A stretch of 64,000 bases of DNA from Allopusillimonas soli (GTDB lineage: Bacteria > Pseudomonadota > Gammaproteobacteria > Burkholderiales > Burkholderiaceae_B), in assembly GCF_004153445.1 (NCBI RefSeq), contig NZ_SDQC01000004.1:372001-436000 (forward strand), read 5' to 3'. This document shows positions 44,418 to 52,713 of this stretch, piece by piece. Position 1 is the first letter of the stretch; each line of letters begins with the position of its first letter. The notes below the pieces were generated by a model. It ran no database searches and was not told where the DNA came from. It saw only the letters and a program-made list of their open reading frames with translations. The translations under genes were made by a program, and so were the position numbers.

Positions 44418-45574
44418 AAATTGCCGTAATCGGTGCGGGCCCCGCAGGCCTTTACTTTTCCCTGTTGGCGAAGAAGCACAACCCTGAACACGATATACAT
44501 GTGTATGAGCAGAACCCTCGTGGAGCCACCTATGGCTGGGGCGTTGTTTTCTCGGATGTCGGCCTCGCGGCGTTGCGGGAGGCGGATCCTGAGTTCTTCG
44601 ACGATTTTGTTGCCCATCACGAGCGATGCGACTACATGGAGATTATTCATCGCGGCACGCGCGTTCAGATTCAGGGCAACCATTTTTCCCGCACTGCACG
44701 GATAGACATGCTGCGAGTGCTGGAAAAGGCATGCCTGGAAGCCGGCATAGTCATTTCCTATGAGCATCGCGTCGAGGATGTAGAGCGCCTTGCATTGGAA
44801 TCAGACATGGTTGTGGCGGCGGACGGCAGCAACAGCGCCACGCGTACACAGTATGCAAGCCATTTCAAGCTGAGCTTTGAGCATCGCAGGAACAAGTTCG
44901 CATGGTACGGGACTCGCCAGCGGTTTCATCCTGTGTCGCTTATTTTCCGCGAGTCCGAACATGGCCTTTTTATCGCTCATAGCTATCAGTACAGCAAGGA
45001 TCTGAGCACCTTTCTCGTCGAGGTTGACCCCGAAACCTGGAAACGTGCCAGCCTGGATACAGCGACGGAAGCGGAGAGCTGCGGGTTCTGTACAAAGATT
45101 TTCTCGCCAGATTTGGGAAGCAACGCATTGTTGACCAATCGATCCTTGTGGTTTGAGGCAAAAATCGTTCGGAATGAGCATTGGTCGTACCGGAACATCG
45201 TGCTTCTTGGCGATGCGTTGCGCACTGTGCACTTCTCGCTTGGTTCTGGAACACGGATGGCCATGCAGGATGCCATTGCGCTGCAACGTGGCCTGGCGCG
45301 GCACCCGGCGGATGTCCGGAAAGTGTTCGCGGCGTTCGAGTCCGAGCGTCGTCCCGCTTCATCGAGCTTCCAGACCGCAGCCGCGCGCAGCCTCGATTGG
45401 TATGAAAACGTGGCTTCCAAAATGGACATGGATCCGCTTGCCTTTGCGTATGACTACATGCGGCGAACAGGGCAGGTCACGCATGACGACCTTGCACGGC
45501 GCGACCCCGCATTCACAGCGGCCTACGAGCTGGCTTATCCGCATGAATACACCAAGCAGCCAGCTGCTTATTAA
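44414..45574 (+). CDS. FAD monooxygenase, salicylyl-CoA 5-hydroxylase/anthraniloyl-CoA monooxygenase-like
   Basis: A 386-residue flavoprotein hydroxylase. MKIAVIGAGPAGLYFSLLAKK is the FAD motif and IVLLGDALRTVHFSLGSGTRMAMQDA the second flavin motif (GD). GATYGWGVVFSDVGL and the C-terminal YDYMRRTGQVTHDDLARRDP are typical of enzymes that hydroxylate salicylyl-CoA or anthraniloyl-CoA, rather than free acids. It starts 4 bp inside the thioesterase gene. With the ligase it should convert a 2-hydroxyaryl-CoA to the 5-hydroxylated form (gentisyl-CoA if the substrate is salicylate). Confidence 0.88.
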   Translation: MKIAVIGAGPAGLYFSLLAKKHNPEHDIHVYEQNPRGATYGWGVVFSDVGLAALREADPEFFDDFVAHHERCDYMEIIHRGTRVQIQGNHFSRTARIDMLRVLEKACLEAGIVISYEHRVEDVERLALESDMVVAADGSNSATRTQYASHFKLSFEHRRNKFAWYGTRQRFHPVSLIFRESEHGLFIAHSYQYSKDLSTFLVEVDPETWKRASLDTATEAESCGFCTKIFSPDLGSNALLTNRSLWFEAKIVRNEHWSYRNIVLLGDALRTVHFSLGSGTRMAMQDAIALQRGLARHPADVRKVFAAFESERRPASSSFQTAAARSLDWYENVASKMDMDPLAFAYDYMRRTGQVTHDDLARRDPAFTAAYELAYPHEYTKQPAAY

Positions 45575-45599
45575 ATACAAATTGATTTTCGGAGGAGAC

Positions 45600-46574
45600 A
45601 TGAAAAAAGTAATTGGATCGGCCATATTGGCGATCAGCCTCGCAGCCGGCGCAGCGTACTCGCAAGACCTTCACTATCCCGAACGCCCGGTGCGCGCGGT
45701 GCTGCCATACTCGGTGGGTAGCGGGCCAGATGCCGTCATGCGCATGGTGGGGGAGCAGCTTTCATCCAAATGGAAGCAGCCTGTGATCGTCGAGAACAAG
45801 CCGGGCGCAAATGGCTGGCTTGCCATTGGTGAGGTAAAGCGTTCTGAACCGGATGGATATTCGATCGTCATCGTGGACAGCACCCACATGACGTTGCAGC
45901 CCCATCTGTATCGTGAGTTGCCTTTTGATCCCGTCAAGGATTTTGATCCTGTTGCGCCTATCTATACGACGCATTTCTTTATCGTCGTATCCGCTGACTC
46001 GCCCTGGCATAGCGTGGGGGACCTCATTGCGGCCGCCAAGGCCGATCCCGGACGCATCACATACGGCACTTGGGGCATGGGTAGCGTTGCACATGTTGGT
46101 ACAGCCATGTTCGAATCCAAAACCGGCACGCAGATGATGCATATTCCATTCAAGGAGCTGCCGCAACTCTACACCGCCGTGGCGAACAGGGAAGTGGACT
46201 GGGCATTCGGCACTGCGGCTACGGTGCAGAATCTTTACCAAGCCAAGCGCGTCAAGCTGCTGGCGCTGGCCGCGCCGTCGCGGCTGGCTACTTATTCCGA
46301 TATTCCCACTGTGGCCGAGGCGGGTGGACCGGCTGATTTCGAACTCAAGACATGGGTGGCCGCCTTCGCACCCAAAGGGACGCCAAAGTCCATTACCCAG
46401 CAGATCAACGACGGGATTGCCGAGGCTGTTGTCGCGCCGGAGGTGAGCAAGCGATTCGAGACTTTCGGCTTTGATGCGTGGCCTGCCAGTGCCAGAGATC
46501 TGGTGCGTGTCCAGCAAAGTGATTCGCTGCGATTTTCGAATGTGGTCAGGCAAGCCCGCATTTCCCTGGATTGA
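45600..46574 (+). CDS. Bug/TctC-type periplasmic solute receptor
   Basis: A 324-residue receptor encoded within the aromatic operon, 25 bp after the hydroxylase gene and with GGAGGAG before the ATG. Signal peptide MKKVIGSAILAISLAAGAA ends near AYSQ. Motifs VRAVLPYSVGSGPDAVMRM, VIVENKPGANGWLAIGEV and SEPDGYSIVIV are typical. It may bind the aromatic acid itself, but no TctAB genes adjoin it. Confidence 0.92.
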   Translation: MKKVIGSAILAISLAAGAAYSQDLHYPERPVRAVLPYSVGSGPDAVMRMVGEQLSSKWKQPVIVENKPGANGWLAIGEVKRSEPDGYSIVIVDSTHMTLQPHLYRELPFDPVKDFDPVAPIYTTHFFIVVSADSPWHSVGDLIAAAKADPGRITYGTWGMGSVAHVGTAMFESKTGTQMMHIPFKELPQLYTAVANREVDWAFGTAATVQNLYQAKRVKLLALAAPSRLATYSDIPTVAEAGGPADFELKTWVAAFAPKGTPKSITQQINDGIAEAVVAPEVSKRFETFGFDAWPASARDLVRVQQSDSLRFSNVVRQARISLD

Positions 46575-46590
46575 GCCTGCAGGAGTTGTC

Positions 46591-47355
46591 ATGAAACAGC
46601 TTTATCGCATTGGGCAAATCGTGCCCAGTTCCAATACCACCATGGAGACAGAGATTCCAGCCATGTTCAGAGCACGGGAATCCGTCTTTCCAGAGAGGTT
46701 TACTTTTCATTCCAGCCGGATGCGCATGCACAAGGTTACCCCTGAGGAGTTGCGTGCCATGAACCAGGAAGGACTTCGCTGCGCCGCGGAGCTTGCTGAT
46801 GCACGGCCGGATGTCATCAGTACGGCGTGCCTGGTTGCCATCATGGCGATGGGACCGGGCTATCACAGGAAAACCGAAAGCGCGCTGCAAGAAGCCGTGC
46901 GCACCAACCATTGCGATGCGCAGGTCATGACCTCGGCTGGGGCGCTGATTGAAGGCTTGCGAAGGCTTGGGGCGAAGCGCATATCCCTGATGGCGCCCTA
47001 CATGCCCGATTTGACCGACCGGGTCGTAACTTACATCGAAAGTGAGGGTGTCGAGGTTGCCGATGCAATCAGCTTCGGAATCCCGGACAACCTGGAGGTA
47101 GGACGGCGGGAACCGATGCAGCTTGTCGACGATGTGAAGCGCCTGAATACCAAGAACGTGGATGTAGTGGTACTGTCGGCATGCGTGCAGATGCCTTCGC
47201 TTGCAGCGATTCCGGTTGTCCAGAAGCAGATGGATGTTCCGGTTGTTTCCACGGCGGCCTGTACCGTATGGCAGATGCTGCAGCATATGGGATTGCCGGC
47301 GATCGTGCCGGATGCCGGCGCGCTGCTGGACCCTGAAAGCGTTATGACTCCCTAG
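46591..47355 (+). CDS. maiA: Maleate cis-trans isomerase (NicE/MaiA type)
   Basis: A 254-residue Asp/Glu racemase-fold enzyme that isomerises maleate to fumarate using two cysteines. It matches maleate isomerases along most of its length: YRIGQIVPSSNTTMETEIP, FTFHSSRMRMHKVTPEELRA, ACLVAIMAMGPGYHR and LSACVQMPSL. The catalytic Cys are expected in ACLVAI and SACVQM. ATG 46591 has AGGAG upstream. It ends the catabolic operon, so the pathway should yield maleate and end in fumarate, as in nicotinate or maleylpyruvate-hydrolase routes. Confidence 0.93.
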   Translation: MKQLYRIGQIVPSSNTTMETEIPAMFRARESVFPERFTFHSSRMRMHKVTPEELRAMNQEGLRCAAELADARPDVISTACLVAIMAMGPGYHRKTESALQEAVRTNHCDAQVMTSAGALIEGLRRLGAKRISLMAPYMPDLTDRVVTYIESEGVEVADAISFGIPDNLEVGRREPMQLVDDVKRLNTKNVDVVVLSACVQMPSLAAIPVVQKQMDVPVVSTAACTVWQMLQHMGLPAIVPDAGALLDPESVMTP

Positions 47356-47385
47356 ACGGGGATTCTGGCGGACCCTCAATGATCT

Positions 47386-48159
47386 ATGATGTTGTCAAGT
47401 GAAACGCTGCTTGGCGAAAAAGACAGACATCGTATGAAAGAAAGAAAGAAGCCCCTGATGCCAGCCTCCCCCCATGGCGGCGGTCACTCGCTCAAAGGAG
47501 AACTGCTGCGCGACGCGATTCTTGATGCTGCATCCAGGCTTTTCATCCAACGAGGCATCGGTGGCACCAGTATTCAGGATATCGCCGAAGCCCTGGGGCT
47601 TACGCGGACGGCGGTTTATTATTATTTCAAGCGAAAGGAAGACATCCTGCGCACCCTCACCGAAGAGGTCACCATGTCGGCTGGGCGGCTTGCCGCTCAT
47701 GATACGCTGGATGGCGATCCCATTGAAGCGCTGAGGGCGTGGGTGCGCCGGTATGCAATGCATATTCTGTCGCGGCCGTCGGAGTTTCGCGTCGTGGATC
47801 GCAACGCCGCGGAGTTGACCGACGAGCATGGTGCCGCGGCACAAGCTGCCCGCAGGGCGGTTCTGACCAAATTTCGCGAAATCATAGATCGCGGCGTGCA
47901 TGATGGCCATTTCAGAATGGTCGACGCGCGCGTCTCCGCTTTCAGCCTGATCGGCATGTGCAATTGGACGGCATGGTGGTACAGCGCCGATGGCGAACTT
48001 GGCAGGGAAGAGGTTGCCGAGGCCATCGCTGAAATGGCCGTGAATGCTTTGAAACGCGAGGCGTGCAGGCGGCCAGAGGCGGCAACCGTCAAGGAATCAC
48101 TGCGTGTGCTGCGCGAAGATTTGGCCTACCTGGAGACCATGCTGGAACAACGCGACTGA
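47386..48159 (+). CDS. TetR family transcriptional regulator
   Basis: A TetR-type regulator of up to 257 residues. The DNA-binding part is clear: RDAILDAASRLFIQRGIGGTSI, then DIAEALGLTRTAVYYYFKRKEDILRTL. The C-terminal ligand domain is all-helical, with no further marks. The start is uncertain: ATG 47386, 47389 or 47434. It follows maiA by 30 bp and is the best candidate to bind the inverted repeat over the promoter at 39946. Confidence 0.9.
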   Translation: MMLSSETLLGEKDRHRMKERKKPLMPASPHGGGHSLKGELLRDAILDAASRLFIQRGIGGTSIQDIAEALGLTRTAVYYYFKRKEDILRTLTEEVTMSAGRLAAHDTLDGDPIEALRAWVRRYAMHILSRPSEFRVVDRNAAELTDEHGAAAQAARRAVLTKFREIIDRGVHDGHFRMVDARVSAFSLIGMCNWTAWWYSADGELGREEVAEAIAEMAVNALKREACRRPEAATVKESLRVLREDLAYLETMLEQRD

Positions 48160-48179
48160 CAGTGCCGATCTCGCCGGCG

Positions 48180-48989
48180 CTAGGCGTGTGCGGGCTGCTG
48201 GCGGGCGTGCAGGACCTGGTTCGCCATTTCGACAAAACCTGCGCCGTGGCCGGCATCGCAGATCCATCGTGGCCGATGGGTCAGGCTATCCAGATGCTGT
48301 CTGATGTTTGCCACGCCCACGCTCAGCGCATAGGCGTTGAAAAGCGATTCGTCGTTGGGCGCATCACCAATGAATAGGACCCGGCGCGGCTGCTCGCCGG
48401 GGTCGATGCCCATATCTTCGGCCAGGAATTGCGCCGCCATGGAAGCCTTGTCATAGTCGCCAAACCAGGCATTCACATGTATCGAGCTGGCGCGTGCGCG
48501 TGCGCCGGCATCTTCGAATACCCTGATGATTCGGGCGATGCTGGACCAGGGCAATGGGCCCACATCCTGCGAGTGATCGACGGCTACGTCTGCAAGCCGA
48601 TAGGACTGGTCGGCCGCCATGCGCGCCTCCGGGACTTCCTCCAGCGCCTGGCGCGCAATGTCCAACAACCGTTTCTGATCAGCGCGCAACTGCGCCAGCG
48701 GCCGCGCGTAACGTTGGCTCAGCCCGCCATTGGGGCGTTTTTGAAATCTGAAGGCGCCGCTTTCCCCAATCACCGCAGTTACTGGCCATGCGCGTACGAT
48801 GTGATCACACCATCCGGCGCAACCTCCCGTGACCGGGACGACGCGCACTCCATTTGTCTCAAGGCGTTCCAAGGCATCAAGGGCCAAGGCAGACAGCTTG
48901 CCTTCCGTCGTCAGGGTGTCGTCCACATCCGTCAGTATCACATCAACCTGGGAGAGCAATTGTGGATCGGCTTCGGCGAGACGGCTCAT
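48180..48989 (-). CDS. HAD superfamily phosphatase (HAD-IIB type)
   Basis: A 269-residue HAD hydrolase. Motif I ILTDVDDTLT, motif II VPVTGG, motif III Lys in GDYDKASM and motif IV FIGDAPNDESLF are intact; a C2-type cap lies between. The group includes Cof-like and mannosyl-3-phosphoglycerate phosphatases acting on sugar phosphates. Its start overlaps the DeoR stop by 4 bp, and the pair diverges from a phosphonate-type transporter, so it may act on the imported organophosphate. It is convergent with the TetR gene. Confidence 0.88.
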   Translation of the reverse strand: MSRLAEADPQLLSQVDVILTDVDDTLTTEGKLSALALDALERLETNGVRVVPVTGGCAGWCDHIVRAWPVTAVIGESGAFRFQKRPNGGLSQRYARPLAQLRADQKRLLDIARQALEEVPEARMAADQSYRLADVAVDHSQDVGPLPWSSIARIIRVFEDAGARARASSIHVNAWFGDYDKASMAAQFLAEDMGIDPGEQPRRVLFIGDAPNDESLFNAYALSVGVANIRQHLDSLTHRPRWICDAGHGAGFVEMANQVLHARQQPAHA

Positions 48990-49804
48990 TTTTTCTCCTG
49001 GAGATGGGGCGCGGCGATATCGGACATGTCGGCGCCCGCGGCAATATGAAGTTCGACGCCTGCCTCGTGCAAGGCATGCATCAAGGGCTCGGGTGGCGCC
49101 CGGTCTGTGACAACGCCGCTCAAGGCATCCAGCGGCGCCACGATTTCGAGCACATGCAGATCGAACTTCGTGTGGTCCACCAGCAGATAGGCGTGCTCGC
49201 AGCGTTCGATCATGGTGCGCTTGACCCAGGCTGCCTGGCGGTTTACGTCCATCACCCCTCCCGCGCTCAGGCCGCTGGCGCCGATAAAGGCGATGTTGGC
49301 GTGAAACCGCCCCAGAAATTCAGTGGTGTCCTGCCCGAATACGCCTCCTTCGCGTCCGTTGAATTCGCCCGGGCACACGATGGTTGTGCAGCGGGAAGGG
49401 CTCAGTGCGGAGGCGACCGGGTAGCTGTTTGTAATCACTGTCAGTGTTTCCGCGCCGCGCGCCAATTGCCAAGCCAACTGCGTGGTGGTTGAGCCTGCAT
49501 CCATCATCAGTACCTGACCGTTCGATATGAAGGAGGCGGCCCGCGTCGCAATGCGTGTGCGCTCGTCCACAGTGGCTTGATCGCGTTCGAATATCGAGGG
49601 CTGGACCCCCATGGGCTGGGCGACTGCTCCGCCGTGCGCGCGGTTCACCAAACCTCGCCTGCTCAGAGAGTCAAGATCGCGGCGGATGGTTTCGGTCGTA
49701 ACCTTGAATCGCTCGGCAAGCAAGGCGATGCGCAGATGCGGCGTGTGGCGCAGCGCCTCGAGAATCCGGGCTTGTCGTTCATCTTTGCGTGGTTTGCGGG
49801 TCAT
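48986..49804 (-). CDS. DeoR family transcriptional regulator
   Basis: A 272-residue DeoR regulator: N-terminal helix-turn-helix (RQARILEALRHTPHLRIALL, then FKVTTETIRRDLDSLSRRGL), RAHGGAVAQ, then a sugar-phosphate-sensing domain (VLMMDAGSTTTQLAWQLA, FIGASGLS). These regulators usually sense phosphorylated sugars. It is divergent from the PhnD-type gene across 225 bp that holds regular repeats, its likely operators. Confidence 0.92.
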   Translation of the reverse strand: MTRKPRKDERQARILEALRHTPHLRIALLAERFKVTTETIRRDLDSLSRRGLVNRAHGGAVAQPMGVQPSIFERDQATVDERTRIATRAASFISNGQVLMMDAGSTTTQLAWQLARGAETLTVITNSYPVASALSPSRCTTIVCPGEFNGREGGVFGQDTTEFLGRFHANIAFIGASGLSAGGVMDVNRQAAWVKRTMIERCEHAYLLVDHTKFDLHVLEIVAPLDALSGVVTDRAPPEPLMHALHEAGVELHIAAGADMSDIAAPHLQEKK

Positions 49805-49863
49805 GGCATGCGAGGCCTGATAGGGGAACGGTTGAGCCGGCTTGACGGAAGCTTGGCGGTCAT

Positions 49864-49971
49864 AAAAGTTGCTTACGCCACATTAGATTGTGATGATAAC
49901 AACATTTATGCACAAAATTATTGTAAAAAACAACTTTTATTAGTAATCTAGGTTGGCAGACAACAACATTT
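49864..49971. promoter_or_regulatory. Array of AACAACWTTT repeats, candidate DeoR operators
   Basis: AACAACATTT (49898-49907), AACAACTTTT (49929-49938) and AACAACATTT (49962-49971) recur every 31-33 bp, about three helical turns. An inverted partial copy AAAAGTTG lies at 49864-49871. They fill the AT-rich gap between the DeoR gene and phnD-like gene. DeoR proteins often bind several spaced repeats and loop DNA. Confidence 0.55.
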
Positions 49972-50029
49972 CGCACGCAGCGATATATATCCATTGATTC
50001 GATATGAATATCAGGAGAAGAGAGGAGCC

Positions 50030-51031
50030 ATGAAGATATCTATAGCCGGTATGACCCGTCCCGCCCTGCGGCTCACGTGCGCCGCAGCGTTTATGGCCAT
50101 GATGCTCCCAGCCGTCAGCGCCGGCGCCGCTGAATGCAGCAACCGGGGTTCGTTGGCCAACATTTATTGCGATGAAAACGACGATCTTGTCGCCGACACC
50201 CCCACCGATCCGGACAAGCTGCTGAATCCCGATACGCTGGTATTCGCCTATACGCCGGTTGAGGATCCTGCAATCTACGCCGATATCTGGAAACCCTTTA
50301 TCGAGCATCTGGAAAAAGTAACTGGCAAGGATGTGCGGTTTTTCGCCGTCCAGTCCAATGCCGCTGAAATCGAGGCCATGCGCAGCAACCGCTTGCACAT
50401 CGCGGGTTATTCGACTGGCCCTACGCCATTCGCCGTCAATCTTGCGGGCGCCGTGCCGTTCGCCATCATGGGATCGGAAACGGGGAAATTCGGCTATACG
50501 CTGCAAGTCTACACACGCAAGGACAGCGGCATTGACACGATGGCCGACCTCAAGGGCAAGCGCGTGGCGCACACTTCACCGACCTCCAACTCAGGCAATC
50601 TGGCGCCTCGTGCGTTGTTTCCCAAGCTCGGCCTGACGCCGGACAAGGACTACAAAGTCGTGTATTCGGGCTCGCATGATCAATCCATGCTGGGTGTGGT
50701 CGCAGGGGACTATGATGCCGCGCCGGTGGCCTCCGAGGTGGTCGAGCGCATGGCTGAACGCAATCTGTATGATCCCGACGAGGTCAAGATCATCTACGAG
50801 TCCAAGCGGTTTCCCACCACCTCGTATACATACGCGCACAACCTTGATCCTGCACTGGTCGAGAAAATCAAGGAAGCCTTCTTCAGCTTCGACATGAAAG
50901 GGACGGCGTTGGGCGAGGAGTTTTCCGGCGTGACCAAGTTCGTGCCCATTACGTACAAGGAGAACTGGTCGGTCATCCGCGACATCCAGGAAGCCAACGG
51001 TGTGACCTATACAACTGAAAATCTGAAATAA
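50030..51031 (+). CDS. phnD: Phosphonate-type ABC solute-binding protein (PhnD-like)
   Basis: A 333-residue periplasmic receptor. Signal peptide through LPAVSAGAAE. The mature protein shows the PhnD family features FAYTPVEDPAIYADIWKPF, SNAAEIEAMRSNRLHIAGYS, ARTSPTSNSGNLAPRAL-type region (here AHTSPTSNSGNLAPR) and YSGSHDQSMLGVVAGDYDAA. Strong AGAGGAG precedes ATG 50030. It heads a four-gene operon with ATPase and two permeases. Ligand may be a phosphonate, phosphite or organophosphate. Confidence 0.9.
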   Translation: MKISIAGMTRPALRLTCAAAFMAMMLPAVSAGAAECSNRGSLANIYCDENDDLVADTPTDPDKLLNPDTLVFAYTPVEDPAIYADIWKPFIEHLEKVTGKDVRFFAVQSNAAEIEAMRSNRLHIAGYSTGPTPFAVNLAGAVPFAIMGSETGKFGYTLQVYTRKDSGIDTMADLKGKRVAHTSPTSNSGNLAPRALFPKLGLTPDKDYKVVYSGSHDQSMLGVVAGDYDAAPVASEVVERMAERNLYDPDEVKIIYESKRFPTTSYTYAHNLDPALVEKIKEAFFSFDMKGTALGEEFSGVTKFVPITYKENWSVIRDIQEANGVTYTTENLK

Positions 51032-51118
51032 CCCCCCCCCTGTGTCGTCTGGCCGGCTCGCCGCGCCAACCGGCCAGTGTGCCGGCCAGATGACGCAAGA
51101 CATACTGAAGAGTCACGC

Positions 51119-51907
51119 ATGCTTCGCATTACCAGCCTGGTCAAACGCTACGGCGATGGCGCCCCCGTCCTGCAAGACCTCAACCTTGAGGTTGCCGGCG
51201 AATCTATCGTCTCCATCATCGGTGCGTCGGGCGCGGGCAAAAGCACCTTGCTGCGCTGTATCAACCGCCTGGTCGAGCCCACCTCCGGCTGCATCGAACT
51301 GAATGGCGTCGAACTGACATCGCTAAAGCGCGAAGGGCTGCGCCGCTCGCGCCGCCATATCGGCATGATTTTTCAAGGCTTCAACCTGGTCGACCGCCTG
51401 ACCGTCATGGAAAACGTCCAATGCGGCCGCCTTGGCTATATCCCGTACTGGCGCGCTGCATTGAGACGCTACCCGGCCGAGGACATCGAGCGCGCATTCC
51501 ATTTGATGGAGCGCGTGGGCATCGCGCACTACGCCAACAAGCGCGCAGACGAACTGTCGGGTGGGGAGCGCCAGCGTGTCGGCGTGGTGCGCGCGCTCAT
51601 GCAAGAACCGCAAATCCTGCTGGCTGACGAGCCAACCGCCTCGCTCGACCCGGTCACTTCGCGCCAGATCATGGAGCTGCTGCAAAGCTTGGCCGACGAA
51701 TTCAAGCTGCCGGTGCTGATCAACATCCACAACGTTGCCGAGGCCAAGGAATTTACGCGCCGCATCGTGGGCATGCGTTTCGGCCGGCTGATTTTCGACG
51801 GCCCCCCCGACGCCCTTGATGCGGATGCCATGCATCGCGTCTATAGCGGCACGCCCGCCGAAGAACGGGGCCATGTCCACCCCGACATCCTGGAAGCCAC
51901 AGCCTGA
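51119..51907 (+). CDS. phnC: Phosphonate-type ABC transporter ATP-binding protein (PhnC-like)
   Basis: A 262-residue ATPase with Walker A IIGASGAGKSTLLR, signature LSGGERQRVGV, Walker B ILLADEPTASLDP and switch His in INIHNVAEA. IIFQGFNLVDRLTVMENVQCGRLG is typical of PhnC. ATG 51119 gives family length though the ribosome site is weak. Its stop overlaps the first permease start (TGATG). It is 87 bp after phnD; the gap begins with a run of Cs. Confidence 0.92.
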   Translation: MLRITSLVKRYGDGAPVLQDLNLEVAGESIVSIIGASGAGKSTLLRCINRLVEPTSGCIELNGVELTSLKREGLRRSRRHIGMIFQGFNLVDRLTVMENVQCGRLGYIPYWRAALRRYPAEDIERAFHLMERVGIAHYANKRADELSGGERQRVGVVRALMQEPQILLADEPTASLDPVTSRQIMELLQSLADEFKLPVLINIHNVAEAKEFTRRIVGMRFGRLIFDGPPDALDADAMHRVYSGTPAEERGHVHPDILEATA

Positions 51908-52713
51908 TGACGCGCCCATCCACGCCATTGCCGCATACCTGGCGCAAGCCGCCTTTCATCGCCAACCCGCTGCTGCGCTGGGCGCTGGCGGCTGCGGTGA
52001 TCGCCTACCTGGCTTGGGCCATCTATACGTTGCCCTTCAATTGGGACCGCATCAGCCAAGGCATGACACGCGCCGCGCGTATCTTTTCCGGCGCTGTTCC
52101 CCCAAGCTTTGCCCGCCATGAGCTTCTGATCGACGGGTTTCTTGAAAGCATGCAAATCGCCATTCTGGCGACTTTGCTCGGTCTGGCGCTCAGTATCCCG
52201 ATCGCCTTCATGGCGGCCCGCAATATCGCGGCCAAACCGATCTATCTGCTGGGGCGCGCCCTGATCATCGTGTCGCGCAGCTTCCATCCCGTCATTGTCG
52301 CTATCATTTTCGTCAAGGCGGTGGGCTTTGGTCCGGTTGCAGGCATTCTGACTTTAACCATTTACTCGATCGGGTTTGTGGCAAAAATGCTTGCCGAACG
52401 CATCGAGGAAATTGACTGGGGTCAGGTAGAAGCCTTACGCAGCACGGGTACGCCATTCTTTACGGTGTTGCAGTTTGCCGTGCTGCCGCAGATCATGCCG
52501 CGCCAGATCGGTCTGTCGATGTATCAACTTGACAGTAATTTGCGCGCTTCGGCCGTGGTTGGGATTGTGGGTGCCGGCGGAATCGGTGCGACACTCATGA
52601 ATGCCTTCGGTCGTTACGACTATGATTTCGCCCTGGCGATCACCCTGGTCATCATCGGCGTTATCCTGATCAGCGAAGCCGTAAGCGGCCGCATCCGGAG
52701 GGCCATATGGTGA
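51907..52713 (+). CDS. phnE: Phosphonate-type ABC transporter permease (PhnE-like, first)
   Basis: A 268-residue inner-membrane permease with about six segments. Docking loop: LAERIEEIDWGQVEALRSTGTPFF, with LPQIMPRQIGLSMYQLDSNLR after it, the PhnE signature region. VVGIVGAGGIG near the end is also typical. It starts within the ATPase stop and overlaps the second permease by 7 bp. Confidence 0.92.
   Translation: MTRPSTPLPHTWRKPPFIANPLLRWALAAAVIAYLAWAIYTLPFNWDRISQGMTRAARIFSGAVPPSFARHELLIDGFLESMQIAILATLLGLALSIPIAFMAARNIAAKPIYLLGRALIIVSRSFHPVIVAIIFVKAVGFGPVAGILTLTIYSIGFVAKMLAERIEEIDWGQVEALRSTGTPFFTVLQFAVLPQIMPRQIGLSMYQLDSNLRASAVVGIVGAGGIGATLMNAFGRYDYDFALAITLVIIGVILISEAVSGRIRRAIW

Noticed and set aside
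51032-51118. C-rich run and inverted GCCGGC motifs between phnD and phnC as an intrinsic terminator
   Set aside because: GCCGGC-type motifs can pair, but there is no T-tract and the genes clearly form one transporter, so at most it lowers expression downstream of phnD.
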